Below, piece after piece: positions 52,656 through 61,768 of a stretch of DNA of 64,000 nt. The notes beneath the pieces are model-generated. The model was not told where the DNA came from. It did no database searches and saw only the letters and a program-made list of their open reading frames with translations. Both the position numbers and the translations under genes were made by a program. Origin of the DNA: Mucilaginibacter daejeonensis (GTDB taxonomy: Bacteria > Bacteroidota > Bacteroidia > Sphingobacteriales > Sphingobacteriaceae); the NCBI RefSeq assembly GCF_020783335.1, contig NZ_CP086068.1, positions 124,001 to 188,000 on the forward strand, written 5' to 3'. Position 1 is the stretch's first letter; each line of letters starts with the position of its first letter.

Positions 52656-53236
52656 TTCTTGCCTTCGGGCAACATCACTATGATGGCCGAGCATTTATCT
52701 TGCCCATCAAATTCAAAAGCTATACCGGCTGCTTTATCGGCATACACCTCATCCTTCGCAATGGGCGATTCAGCCTTTTCCAGGTGAGGATAAATCTTTT
52801 CGATGGCGGCTTTATCTGCACCGGTCATGATCCCATCGGCGGTCTTGAACCATGGTGAGGTAACGCGGATCTGTTTAACACGTGCTCTTTCGTCGGCCGT
52901 GCCCATTTGCCTCGATGCAAAAATGGTGGTGCTGGCTTTGGCGGTATCATGACCTGTATACCAAACCGAGGTCGACTTACCCATAGCGGCATCGCCTCCG
53001 TCGGGTTTGCCCAGCCGGGCGATCACCTGGTCCATATCTTCATCTAAGCGAGTTTGGCCTATGCTTTTACCCGGGACGATCAGATGGTCGGCCGCCACTT
53101 CTGCTTTTGTAGGCTCGACTGTGGTGGCCTCTGTTTTAACTATCGTGGTATCCTTGTCACGGTCCGATCGGTCGGACGGTTCGCCGCAGGCCGACAATAG
53201 GGCCAGCGCCGGTATCATCAATATCCTGTAACGCAT
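52652..53236 (-). CDS. Hypothetical lipoprotein
   Basis: 194 residues. The lipoprotein signal MRYRILMIPALALLSAC puts the lipid on Cys17. An acidic, Asp-rich linker follows (about 18-50), then a domain with IVPGKSIGQTRLDEDMDQVI and the repeated motif for a GKP turn (IARLGKPDGGDAAMGKST), a pattern resembling small SmpA/OmlA-like or DUF-type periplasmic domains. I do not recognise the family. It faces the DEXH helicase gene divergently, with about 70 bases between the starts. Confidence 0.65.
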   Translation of the reverse strand: MRYRILMIPALALLSACGEPSDRSDRDKDTTIVKTEATTVEPTKAEVAADHLIVPGKSIGQTRLDEDMDQVIARLGKPDGGDAAMGKSTSVWYTGHDTAKASTTIFASRQMGTADERARVKQIRVTSPWFKTADGIMTGADKAAIEKIYPHLEKAESPIAKDEVYADKAAGIAFEFDGQDKCSAIIVMLPEGKN

Positions 53237-53309
53237 GGATTAACTACAAACCAGCGTGGCAAGTGTTCGGTATGCAACCAAAATACACTTGCTTTGTATT
53301 ACTACAGCA

Positions 53310-55859
53310 ATGAGTACCAAAGGGCAGCAGATCATAGGCGAGTGGTTCGGCCGTAAAGGCTGGTATCAGTTCCCGTTCCAGCAGGAAATGCAGGATGCGT
53401 ACCTGGGCGGTTACTCAGGTTTGCTCAACGCGCCTACGGGTAGCGGTAAAACCTTCGCGTTGTTCCTGCCTTTCTTAGTGGGATACATCGATCAGTACCC
53501 TGACACTTACCAAACCCGTTCCAACAACGGCTTGCTCATGTTGTGGATCACCCCATTACGGGCGCTCACCAATGATATACGTAAAGCCATGCAAGAGGTA
53601 TGCGATGAGCTGGGCATTCCCTGGCGCATAGGTACCCGCACGGGCGATACCTCTGCAGCCGAAAAACAAATGCTCCGCAAAAAGCTACCCGAGGTACTGC
53701 TCACCACCCCCGAAAGCCTGCACCTGATGCTGGCCCAAAAGGATTATCCCAAGTTGTTCACCAACCTGCAGGTGGTAGTGATCGACGAGTGGCACGAACT
53801 GCTGGGTACCAAACGTGGTGTACAAGTGGAACTCGGCCTTTCGAAACTGCGAGGTCTCTCTTCCGGCTCCGCAACTCACACCCCGGCCCTCGCTGCTCTC
53901 AAGACCTGGGGCATCAGTGCCACCATTGGCAACCTCGAACAGGCTGCCGATGTGCTTTTGGGGAACAACTTTCCGCGCGATAGGATGCGGATGGTGAGGG
54001 CCAACATCAGTAAGAAGCTCGACATCCGCTCGGTTATCCCTAAAGATGTGGAGAACTACTCGTGGACAGGGCACATCGGCCTCCGGCTTTTACCCGAGGT
54101 AATGGAGATCGTGGCCGCCAGCAAGACCACGCTCATCTTTACCAATACACGGGCGCAGTCAGAGATGTGGTACCACGCCATCCTCAACAATTACCCCGAA
54201 TATGCAGGGATCATGGCCATGCACCATGGCTCGTTAGATAACGACCTGCGCAATTGGGTAGAACAGGCGCTGCATCAGGCTATCTTAAAGGTGGTGGTCT
54301 GCACCTCGAGTTTAGATCTTGGGGTCGATTTCAGGCCTGTAGATACGGTGGTGCAGGTAGGCAGCCCGAAAGGGGTATCACGCTTTATGCAGCGTGCTGG
54401 TCGTAGTGGTCACCACCCCGGTGCGGTATCAAAAGCTTATTTCATCCCCACGCACTCACTCGAATTGCTTGAGGGGGCTGCCCTAAAACAGGCCATCGGC
54501 AATAGCCAGTTCGAGAGCCGCGACCCCATGTTGCTCTCGATCGATGTGCTGATCCAATACATGGTCACGCTGGCCGTGTCTGACGGTTTCCGTGCCGATG
54601 AATTGTTCGACCAGGTGAAAAGCACCTTCGCCTTTGCTGACCTCCGGCGCAGCGAATTTGATGAGTTGCTGAACTTCATTACCACTGGTGGGGCCACGCT
54701 ATCGCAATATGATGAGTTCTTGAAAGTGGAATTTGAGGACGGCTTATATAAAGTAAAAAGCCGGAAAGTGGCCATGCGTCATCGTCTTAGCATCGGCACG
54801 ATCACCAGCAACGTAAGCCTGAGGGTGAAGATGCTCCATGGCAGTAACTTGGGTTCTATAGAGGAAGGCTTTATCTCGAGATTAAAACCAGGTGATGTTT
54901 TCTGGTTCGCAGGACGAAGCCTCGAATTCGTTCAGCTAAAAGAGATGACGGCCTTTGTTCGTAAATCGAACAAGACCAAAGGCATGATACCGAGCTGGGC
55001 TGGAGGGCGCATGCCGCTATCGTCGCAACTATCGGCTGTGTTGCGCGATAAGTTGGACGAAGTGGCTCATCACCTGGAAAAAGATGAGGAAGTGGTGGCC
55101 TTGCGCTCACTGTTCAACCTGCAGGAGCAGCTTTCGCACCTGCCCCGGCGCACCGACCTTTTGATCGAGACCTTCACCTCGCGCGATGGTCATCACCTGT
55201 TCATGTACCCTTTTGAAGGTCGATTGGTGCACGAAGGGATGGCTTCGCTGATCGCTTACCGTTTCAGCAAGATCAAAAAGGGCACGTACAGCATTGCGAT
55301 GAACGATTACGGCTTCGAGCTGCTGACCGATGAGCCCATGCCACTGATGGAAGCGTTGGAAGAGGACCTGTTCACCATACATGACCTGATCGATGATATT
55401 CAGCAGAGCCTGAACGCTAACGAAATGGCCCGCCGCAGGTTCAGGGATATAGCTAACATAGGCGGACTGGTCTTTACCGGGTACCCTGGCCAGCCGGTAA
55501 AGGGCAGGCACCTGCAAGCCAGCACCGGGTTGCTATTTGACGTGTTCAGGGAGTATGAGCCCGATAACCTGTTGGTAAGGCAGGCCTATAACGAAGCACT
55601 GGCTTTCCAGTTGGAGGAGTTCAGGTTGAGAGAGGCGTTGTTGCGCATACAAAAGCAGGAGATCGTGATCAAAGAGATCGAGCGGCCCACACCGTTCGCC
55701 TTCCCGATCATGGTAGACAGGTTGCGCGAGAAGTTAACGATGGAGACCCTGGAGGAACGTGTGGCCAAAATGGCGCGCCGTTACGATGCATTTGAGGACG
55801 ACGATGAAACTGAGCCTGCTCCGGAACCAGCCAAGCCTAAGCTCAAGCGAAAAAGATAA
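53310..55859 (+). CDS. Ligase-associated DNA-damage-response DEXH helicase (Lhr-related)
   Basis: 849 residues from the ATG at 53310. A superfamily-2 helicase: motif I APTGSGKTFALFLP (GSGKT at 44-48), motif Ia TPLRALTNDI, motif II DEWH at 159-162, motif III SATIGNL, and motif VI FMQRAGRSGHHPG. After the two RecA-like domains come the winged-helix and beta-sheet domains of Lhr-type enzymes (about 420-780). The basic tail ends KPKLKRKR. In other bacteria this protein is encoded with an ATP-dependent DNA ligase, an exonuclease and the nuclease PdeM; none is beside it here. A DNA-repair role is inferred from the family name. Confidence 0.9.
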   Translation: MSTKGQQIIGEWFGRKGWYQFPFQQEMQDAYLGGYSGLLNAPTGSGKTFALFLPFLVGYIDQYPDTYQTRSNNGLLMLWITPLRALTNDIRKAMQEVCDELGIPWRIGTRTGDTSAAEKQMLRKKLPEVLLTTPESLHLMLAQKDYPKLFTNLQVVVIDEWHELLGTKRGVQVELGLSKLRGLSSGSATHTPALAALKTWGISATIGNLEQAADVLLGNNFPRDRMRMVRANISKKLDIRSVIPKDVENYSWTGHIGLRLLPEVMEIVAASKTTLIFTNTRAQSEMWYHAILNNYPEYAGIMAMHHGSLDNDLRNWVEQALHQAILKVVVCTSSLDLGVDFRPVDTVVQVGSPKGVSRFMQRAGRSGHHPGAVSKAYFIPTHSLELLEGAALKQAIGNSQFESRDPMLLSIDVLIQYMVTLAVSDGFRADELFDQVKSTFAFADLRRSEFDELLNFITTGGATLSQYDEFLKVEFEDGLYKVKSRKVAMRHRLSIGTITSNVSLRVKMLHGSNLGSIEEGFISRLKPGDVFWFAGRSLEFVQLKEMTAFVRKSNKTKGMIPSWAGGRMPLSSQLSAVLRDKLDEVAHHLEKDEEVVALRSLFNLQEQLSHLPRRTDLLIETFTSRDGHHLFMYPFEGRLVHEGMASLIAYRFSKIKKGTYSIAMNDYGFELLTDEPMPLMEALEEDLFTIHDLIDDIQQSLNANEMARRRFRDIANIGGLVFTGYPGQPVKGRHLQASTGLLFDVFREYEPDNLLVRQAYNEALAFQLEEFRLREALLRIQKQEIVIKEIERPTPFAFPIMVDRLREKLTMETLEERVAKMARRYDAFEDDDETEPAPEPAKPKLKRKR

Positions 55860-56115
55860 TTGGGAAATTTTGCCACGATCGCTGTAAGTCCCTTTTACGG
55901 TTTGGGGAAATGATCACACAGCATTTCACATTCCATGACCACAAAGATGTGTTTTCAGCGTCAGACAGGCCATTTTTAACTGTGGAATAAGGTTTGTATT
56001 AACCTACGCATATTGATTAGACCCCAAACCTCATGATGACCTCTTTAATATTGACCCTGATCGTTGTAAATGCCGGAGTGATCGTGAACAACAAAGTTCG
56101 CATCGTTAAATAAAG

Positions 56116-56478
56116 CTACTGCTTCTTACCTGTCACAAGCGCTGATCTGACCTTTTGCGGAAGAGAACTGAACACCAGTTCATAAGAGTGGTCGATCATT
56201 TCGCATAGCTGTTTGTGGGTCAGGCTGCCATCCATGTAGATGGTGTTCCAGTGCTTCTTGTTCATGTGATAACCAGGTTGCACCTCGGCATACTGTTCGC
56301 GCAATTCGATCGCCTTTTCAGGGTCGCACTTTGCGTTGAAGCGGTTGGCCTGGTCAAGGCTGGTAAGCAGGTAGATCTTACCGCCCACTTTAAACACAAG
56401 CGTTTCCTCGCCAAAAGGCATACTCTCCTCGGTGTGTGGCTTTTGTAAACAATAGTCGCGTAGTTCTTCAGTATTCAC
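56116..56478 (-). CDS. MmcQ/YjbR-family DNA-binding-fold protein
   Basis: 120 residues. The family has a CyaY-like double-wing fold and is widespread; its function is unsettled. Signature elements are LRDYCLQKPHTEESMPFGEE near the start, TLVFKVGGKIYLL, the NAKCDPEKAIELREQYAEVQ helix and NKKHWNTIYMDGSLTHKQLC. Length is normal. It precedes no partner: the DUF2059 gene upstream on the same strand is 13 bases away, which suggests co-transcription. Confidence 0.9.
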   Translation of the reverse strand: MNTEELRDYCLQKPHTEESMPFGEETLVFKVGGKIYLLTSLDQANRFNAKCDPEKAIELREQYAEVQPGYHMNKKHWNTIYMDGSLTHKQLCEMIDHSYELVFSSLPQKVRSALVTGKKQ

Positions 56479-56491
56479 AGCTTTTCTGCAA

Positions 56492-56965
56492 TTAATTACC
56501 TAGTTCTTTTTGCATTTCCTGTTGCAGCTCGGCCGAGTGGTCTTGCAGCTTTTGCTGGGCAATGGTCATGCCTTTTTGCTGTAGCAGGGCCAGCTTACTG
56601 TTCATCTTTTTCCCGGCAGGGGTGAGGTAGAACTTCGTGATATCCTTCAATTCTTCCTCCGTGAATTCTTCAGCATATACCTTAGCAAAATCGTCCTTTA
56701 ATGACGTATAGCTCATGTATTTGCTCAAGAAGCTCAGCATCACGGTCCTGAACTTGTCCTTCTTTTCGGGAGGAACGTTGGCGCTGAGCGCCGATACGAT
56801 GTTGGCATATATGCCGCCTGTTTGGGTTTCCAGCCCGCTGGCATCCAGCAAGGCGTTGGCGGCAGCAACTCGGCCGGCCGATATGGCAGGCGTAGCAGTT
56901 TTTACCTGAGCATCGGCCATCAGGCATACGAATAGCAGGGGTAATAATGAACAGAGGTATCTCAT
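56492..56965 (-). CDS. DUF2059 secreted protein
   Basis: 157 residues. Signal peptide MRYLCSLLPLLFVCLMADA. The DUF2059 domain (about 75-135) shows the helical pattern FRTVMLSFLSKYMSYTSLKD, YAEEFTEEELKDITKFYLTP and GKKMNSKLALL. Periplasmic, function unknown; some members bind or fold envelope proteins. Its ATG overlaps the stop of the acyltransferase gene (ATGA at 56962-56965), and the MmcQ gene follows 13 bases later, so the three form one operon. Confidence 0.85.
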   Translation of the reverse strand: MRYLCSLLPLLFVCLMADAQVKTATPAISAGRVAAANALLDASGLETQTGGIYANIVSALSANVPPEKKDKFRTVMLSFLSKYMSYTSLKDDFAKVYAEEFTEEELKDITKFYLTPAGKKMNSKLALLQQKGMTIAQQKLQDHSAELQQEMQKELGN

Positions 56966-58098
56966 ATCTTCACAAAGATCTTACGGTTATACATGATCCA
57001 AAGGATGATCATCCAAACCAGTACATAACAAATGGCCCAGGCCAGTGAGGCGTTCAGGGGTTCAAAATAAGGCTCGAAGAACTGCTGATATAGCTTACTG
57101 CTCAAGCTGGTCTCCTTACCTTGATAGTTCACCTTGATCTTGTTCATGGCCCTGGCCGATAGCCCCGAACCTACGAACACCGTAATGGCATTTACGCCAT
57201 ATACCAGGAACGGTTTAGTGAACCGGCGGTAGCCCTTCACATCAATAAGCCAGTAACACAGTGCGAGTGCCCAAATGGCCAAACCTCCGGCGTATAGCAC
57301 GTACGAGCTGGTCCACAATGATTTATTGATGGGGAACCAGATGTTCCATAGCTGCCCCAGTACGATGCCCGCCAAACCGGCGATCAGCAGGTAGGTAAGT
57401 TTCTGGTTATCGGTGCGGTCCTTGCGTTTGAGCAGGGTGCCGGTGAGGATGCCCATTAAACAAGTGCCTATGGCCGGCATGCTGCTTAACAGACCTTCAG
57501 GGTCCCAGGTCACGCTGGCCTTCCACAAGTGCGCAGTGGTAAATACGGTGCGATCGAGCCAGGCGCCGAGATTGGTCTCAGGCTGCAGGTTTGGTGCGCC
57601 GTGGCCGGGTACCGGTACCATGGTCATCAGTACGAAGTATAGTATCAGCACCAACGGCAAAATGATCGCCTGGGCACGGGTGCCACTTTTAATGTAGATC
57701 AGACTGCTGATCAGGTAAACGAAGGCGATCCGTTGCAGCACGCCCGGTATACGGATAGTGCTCAGGTCCCAGATCCAAAAGGTGGACATGAACAGCCCCA
57801 GCCCGAAAATGATAAGCGCCCGTTTGAGTGCCTTAAGCATCAGCCCGGTGTGGTTGGCCGGGTCGGCCTTTTTGGTCTCCATGGCGTAAACAATGGATAC
57901 GCCCACAATGAACAAAAAGAAGGGGAACACAAGGTCGGTAGGGGTGCAGCCGTTCCATTCGGCGTGTTCGAGTGGGGCGTAAATGTGGCCCCAACTGCCC
58001 GGATTGTTCACCAGGATCATGGCCATCACCGTGATCCCCCTGAAAACATCCAGCGATAACAGGCGTGGTTTGGCGGCAAGTGTGTGTTGTTCGGTCAT
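56962..58098 (-). CDS. Multi-pass HGSNAT-type acyltransferase (DUF5009/COG4299)
   Basis: 378 residues from the ATG at 58098; the open frame continues to 58539 but that part is the antisense of anmK. About ten transmembrane helices. The N-terminal signature RLLSLDVFRGITVMAMILVN, then TPTDLVFPFFLFIVGVSIVY, belongs to the heparan-alpha-glucosaminide N-acetyltransferase group. In the human enzyme the fold moves acetyl groups across a membrane to glucosamine ends. In bacteria the substrate is usually unknown. The neighbour anmK, transcribed away from it, works on amino-sugar recycling, so an amino-sugar substrate is plausible but unproven. Confidence 0.88.
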   Translation of the reverse strand: MTEQHTLAAKPRLLSLDVFRGITVMAMILVNNPGSWGHIYAPLEHAEWNGCTPTDLVFPFFLFIVGVSIVYAMETKKADPANHTGLMLKALKRALIIFGLGLFMSTFWIWDLSTIRIPGVLQRIAFVYLISSLIYIKSGTRAQAIILPLVLILYFVLMTMVPVPGHGAPNLQPETNLGAWLDRTVFTTAHLWKASVTWDPEGLLSSMPAIGTCLMGILTGTLLKRKDRTDNQKLTYLLIAGLAGIVLGQLWNIWFPINKSLWTSSYVLYAGGLAIWALALCYWLIDVKGYRRFTKPFLVYGVNAITVFVGSGLSARAMNKIKVNYQGKETSLSSKLYQQFFEPYFEPLNASLAWAICYVLVWMIILWIMYNRKIFVKI

Positions 58099-58158
58099 AT
58101 AAAGGTGCTTAAATATAGGCATGTTGTTTATAGCAAACAATTCGATACCTTTAAACTT

Positions 58159-59340
58159 ATGCCGAACGCTAACCTGACCAAGTTGCTCGATCTTGCACAA
58201 AAGCCGCAACGCCTCATCATAGGACTCATGTCGGGCACCTCGCTCGATGGGCTCGATATCGCCCTTTGCCGTTTTGAGGGCAGCGGATACGATACCCGTT
58301 TCCATTTGCTCGAGTTTACCACAGTGCCATACACGGATGACTTGAAGATCGACATCCGGGAGGTGTTCGCCAAAGAACAGGTAAGCCTCGAGAAGTTGTG
58401 CTTGCTCAATGCTTCCATAGGCAGCCTGCATGCCTCCATGATCCTGAAGGCGCTTGAGCAATGGGGGTATACCCCTCAAGAAATAGACCTGATCGCCAGT
58501 CACGGCCAAACCATCTATCATGCGCCTAAACGCTTGCATCAGCAGGAGGGCTATCCCAATGCCACGCTACAGATCGGCGACGGCGACCATATAGCCGTAA
58601 GTACAGGCATCACCACCATCAGCGATATGCGCCAAAAGCATGTGGCCGCCGGTGGCGAAGGTGCCCCGCTGGCTCTTTACGGGGATGTGCTGCTGGGCAG
58701 CCACCCTACCGAGAACCGCATCTTACTTAACATGGGCGGCATATCCAACCTTACCTGGTTACCGGCCAGCAAGCAGGGTATTATTTGTACCGATATAGGC
58801 CCGGGCAATACGCTGATCGATGGCGCTTGCATGCAGTACTTCGACCGCCCGTATGATGAGGATGGCCGTATCGCGCTGAGTGGTAAGATCAATGAGGCAC
58901 TACTTGCCGCTTTGTTGGACCATCTCTTTTTTGCAGAGCCAGCTCCCAAGACCACCGGCCCGGAGCTATTCGGGCGTAAGTATGTGACCAATGCGCAGGA
59001 ACGGGCCAATGCCCTGGATGTTGCGCCGGAGGACCTGGTGACCACACTGAGTGCATTTACCGCAGAGGCGATCGTCAGGTTCGTGAAGGGAAATATCCGT
59101 GAGCCTGTTCATCTGCTATTTACCAGTGGAGGGGGCGCGCGTAACCCTTATGTGGTGGCCTACCTGCATAGGTCGCTGCCTGGCGTCAAGGTGGCCGATA
59201 CCGGCACGATCGGCATCAATGCCGATGCCAAGGAGGCGATCCTATTTGCGCTGCTGGCCAATGAGGCGGTAGTGGGCGAGCCCCTACAGATCGGCGACGG
59301 ACCGGCCGTGCTGATGGGTAAATTCAGCTTCCCGTTATAG
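58159..59340 (+). CDS. anmK: Anhydro-N-acetylmuramic acid kinase AnmK
   Basis: 393 residues from the ATG at 58159; the frame extends upstream into the divergent gene's leader. AnmK splits and phosphorylates 1,6-anhydro-MurNAc to MurNAc-6-phosphate during cell-wall recycling. The ATP-binding start is LMSGTSLDGLD (about 23-33). Other motifs are LIASHGQTIYHAP (catalytic Asp region nearby in IGDGDHIA), GEGAPLALYGDVLL, NMGGISNLTWLP, GPGNTLIDGACMQYF and the C-terminal TSGGGARNPYV. All sections are complete. MurQ, the next enzyme, is not in the window. Confidence 0.96.
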   Translation: MPNANLTKLLDLAQKPQRLIIGLMSGTSLDGLDIALCRFEGSGYDTRFHLLEFTTVPYTDDLKIDIREVFAKEQVSLEKLCLLNASIGSLHASMILKALEQWGYTPQEIDLIASHGQTIYHAPKRLHQQEGYPNATLQIGDGDHIAVSTGITTISDMRQKHVAAGGEGAPLALYGDVLLGSHPTENRILLNMGGISNLTWLPASKQGIICTDIGPGNTLIDGACMQYFDRPYDEDGRIALSGKINEALLAALLDHLFFAEPAPKTTGPELFGRKYVTNAQERANALDVAPEDLVTTLSAFTAEAIVRFVKGNIREPVHLLFTSGGGARNPYVVAYLHRSLPGVKVADTGTIGINADAKEAILFALLANEAVVGEPLQIGDGPAVLMGKFSFPL

Positions 59341-59409
59341 GAATGTGTCCATTATTAAATTTGTAATAGACGGTCGCATTGTGGCATAGGCGGGTGCGAT
59401 AGCGACAGG

Positions 59410-59587
59410 TTGATACACCAATGCCGTGTTACATCTGCGTGTAAAAGTGTTACATCAGGTGTTACATTTCAGGTTTTTGTATGCTTTTTCTGGAAAAAGT
59501 TGGGTTTTTACAAATTTCGCAACGCCAAAAAGTGGGGAAATTTGGGGAATTCTGTTACAGCGTGTAACACCTTTTTAGTACACGAAG
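59410..59587 (+). repeat. Dispersed 178-bp intergenic repeat, copy B
   Basis: Runs from TTGATACACC to ACACGAAG, in the opposite orientation to copy A at 28231-28408. GTGTTACAT sits at offsets 17, 38 and 50; TGTTACA-N3-TGTAACA at offsets 144-160; the hairpin CTTTTT-ctgg-AAAAAG lies between. The conserved edge TTGATACACC lies 69 bases after the stop of anmK. Confidence 0.85.
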
Positions 59588-59609
59588 GGTCGCCTTTCAA
59601 GACATCGTA

Positions 59610-60179
59610 TTAGTGCTCTTCTGCAATGAACACGTAGGGCTCATCGAACCGCAGGGTAAAGAAACCATCGGCCTCAGTGCGGTAGTATCCATCCTTTACA
59701 TGGGTAAGTCCTTCGGTGATCAGTCCCGTTGCTTGGCTTAAGATGCGTACGGGTTCACCGGCAGGTTTCCACTTGCTAAAGCCCGGCGATACCGCATAGA
59801 TCTTTTGCCCGTTATGCAGGATCACCATGTTGATCTGGCTGGCATAGCGTTCAAAATTGTTCACCTCGAACTCCTCGGTCACGATATTTACCGCCGGGTA
59901 GCCATGGCTTACCAAATGATCGATACCTGCTTCCAGCCAGCTCGCCCCGTTGGGTGCGATAAGCTTGATGTTGTCTTGCGGAAGCTCGTGAGTATCGTCA
60001 GTGATCAGCGCATCGATCTTGATCCCGTAGGCGGCCAACTGCTCGGCCACGGGCGGGGTGGCGATCAGCGTGGGGCTCCATTCCAGCAACTGGCCAAATT
60101 CATCGTCACTTAAATGCCCCAGGCCTAATACCAGTAAGGCCGGTTCCTGTTTTTCGCGTACGATGTGGTGTGATGACAT
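59610..60179 (-). CDS. Thiamine pyrophosphokinase-like protein, uncharacterised
   Basis: 189 residues, no signal peptide. The first ~120 residues look like a Rossmann-type domain: PALLVLGLGHLSDDEFGQLL, PTLIATPPVAEQLAAYGIK and IDALITDDT, which corresponds to the I-G-D-x-D position of thiamine pyrophosphokinases. The C-terminal part (about 130-189) is beta-rich like their second domain. Key catalytic acidic motifs are not clearly complete, so activity on thiamine is doubtful. From memory, similar genes are labelled TPK in Pedobacter relatives. Divergent from the gene at 60256. Confidence 0.55.
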   Translation of the reverse strand: MSSHHIVREKQEPALLVLGLGHLSDDEFGQLLEWSPTLIATPPVAEQLAAYGIKIDALITDDTHELPQDNIKLIAPNGASWLEAGIDHLVSHGYPAVNIVTEEFEVNNFERYASQINMVILHNGQKIYAVSPGFSKWKPAGEPVRILSQATGLITEGLTHVKDGYYRTEADGFFTLRFDEPYVFIAEEH

Positions 60180-60255
60180 GATGCTGATCCTCCCTTGTGC
60201 CGTAATTGACCATAAAGCCCTAAATTAGCTGCGGTCAACGGTGCCCAAATATAGA

Positions 60256-61107
60256 ATGAATAATACGCAAACCCAACCTGCTGATGTGGCGCTGCTGGTG
60301 CATACCTGCGATCGCTACCGCTTTTTGTACCAGGGGTTCGCTTACTTTTTTCGAAAGTATTGGGACCCGGCCGTTAACTGCCGCTGTTACTTTGCCACCG
60401 AGGAAGCAGAGGTATCTATCCCCGGATTTACTACCATCTACTCAGGAAAGGGCGAGTGGGCCGACCGGTTACGCTTTTTGTTAGAGCAGCAGATCACCGA
60501 AAGATATGTGATCTATATGCAGGAAGATATGTGGCTCAACTCCCCGGTAAGCAGCAGCTTTTTTAACCAGCTATTCGATCTGATCAGCCTTAACAGCTGG
60601 AAACAGGTGAAGCTGGGTAGCTCGTCTGTTTATCATACCCGGCCTACCGACCAATATATCGATGGATTCAACATCGCCTTGCTGGATAATCAGGCGTCGG
60701 GCTACCTGATGTCGCACCAGATCACGGTTTGGAATCGCGAATTCCTGATCAGACAGTTGTATAAGGGTGAGCATCCCTGGCGCAATGAACGCCGTGGCAC
60801 CAAGCGGCTCAAAAAGCTCGACCCTCAAATTTACCACGCCGACTATTTTGCCGAGAACGGCGAACCTCCGATCAACCAGAATTACCCGGGCATCATCCGT
60901 AGTGGTTACCGCACGGTATCGGCCAACAGCATGCTGCAAGACAATGTGCTTCCCTACGTGACCGACCTGCAACAGGCCGGTCCATCCGAACAAGCCTACG
61001 CTGCCGAACTGCTCCACCACCACCAGGCCCAACTTACCCACGACGGCCTACCGAAGCCCCGCAAGGAGGATATTTTTAAGAAGATCAAGAAGTTCTTCAA
61101 GGGCTGA
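60256..61107 (+). CDS. Glycosyltransferase-like protein (GT-A-type, uncharacterised)
   Basis: 283 residues from the ATG at 60256 (a GTG five codons earlier is possible). The start resembles a nucleotide-sugar Rossmann-like half: DVALLVHTCDRYRFLYQGFA, and later RYVIYMQEDMWLNSPV, where E-D-M may replace the D-x-D metal motif. Aromatic-rich loops follow (YHTRPTDQYIDGFNIALLDN, FLIRQLYKGEHPWRNE). The basic C-terminus (KEDIFKKIKKFFKG) could bind the membrane surface. I do not recognise the family with certainty; sugar transfer to a cell-surface glycan is inference. Stands alone before the repeat array at 61137. Confidence 0.55.
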   Translation: MNNTQTQPADVALLVHTCDRYRFLYQGFAYFFRKYWDPAVNCRCYFATEEAEVSIPGFTTIYSGKGEWADRLRFLLEQQITERYVIYMQEDMWLNSPVSSSFFNQLFDLISLNSWKQVKLGSSSVYHTRPTDQYIDGFNIALLDNQASGYLMSHQITVWNREFLIRQLYKGEHPWRNERRGTKRLKKLDPQIYHADYFAENGEPPINQNYPGIIRSGYRTVSANSMLQDNVLPYVTDLQQAGPSEQAYAAELLHHHQAQLTHDGLPKPRKEDIFKKIKKFFKG

Positions 61108-61136
61108 GGGGCAGCAGACCTGCTTATCAAGAACCC

Positions 61137-61720
61137 GTCATGCTGAACTTGTTTCAGCATCTCACATGCTAAGTAACGAAGCGGTTCTTTGCCCGATGTT
61201 CACCTGTCCTGAGAGATGCCGATATGCATCGGCATGACGGGGTTGGGAGTTAGCGTGTTGATCAGTTACAAATTGTCATGCTGAGCATAGCGAAGCATCC
61301 TATCGAGCAACGTGGTTGATCACGTGTATAAGATGTTTCGACTACGCTCAACATGACAGGGTGGTGTGTGTGTTATGCTGAATATTTGTGTCATGCTGAA
61401 CTTGTTTCAGCATCTGACATGCACGGTTAGCTCGTCGTTCACTTGTCCTGAGAGATGCCGATATGCATCGGCATGACGGTTGGGAAGGGGTGGTCCTAAT
61501 AACAAAATTGTCATGCTGAGCGTAGCCGAAGCATCCTATCGAATTTACAGGTTAACCGCATGTATAAGATGTTTCGACTACGCTCAACATGACAGGGGTG
61601 GAGTGTGTGTTATGCTGAATATTTATGTCATGCTGAACTCGTTTCAGCATCCCTCATGCTAAGTAATGAAGTGGCTTGTCGTCCACTTGTCCTGAGAGAT
61701 GCCGATATGCATCGGCATGA
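61137..61720. repeat. Tandem array of composite palindromic repeats (about 240-bp unit, 2.5 copies)
   Basis: The order is a-b-c-d-a-b-c-d-a-b. Module a (GTCATGCTGAAC...TTTCAGCAT) starts at 61137, 61390 and 61627. Module b (ATGCCGAT-ATGC-ATCGGCAT) is near 61215, 61454 and 61699. Module c (TTGTCATGCTGAGC...GAAGCATCC) starts at 61273 and 61508. Module d (AAGATGTTTCGACTACGCTC then AACATGACAGG) starts at 61331 and 61567. Each module is, or nearly is, a hairpin. No gene is visible in 61108-61768. Confidence 0.85.
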
Positions 61721-61768
61721 TGGGTGGGTGGGGAACGCGTGGCTCAACATGATATAGCTGGAGTGTCC

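Noticed and set aside
58099..58539. 147-codon N-terminal extension of the HGSNAT-type acyltransferase
   Set aside because: It is the antisense of anmK and lies before the conserved family start at 58098.
59410..59613. Small protein encoded in copy B of the 178-bp repeat (67 codons)
   Set aside because: Same argument as for copy A; the frame is open by chance in a conserved non-coding element.
61480..61662. 60-codon open frame in the tandem array
   Set aside because: It translates palindromic repeat modules (for example twice YVMLN-like words) and has no independent support.
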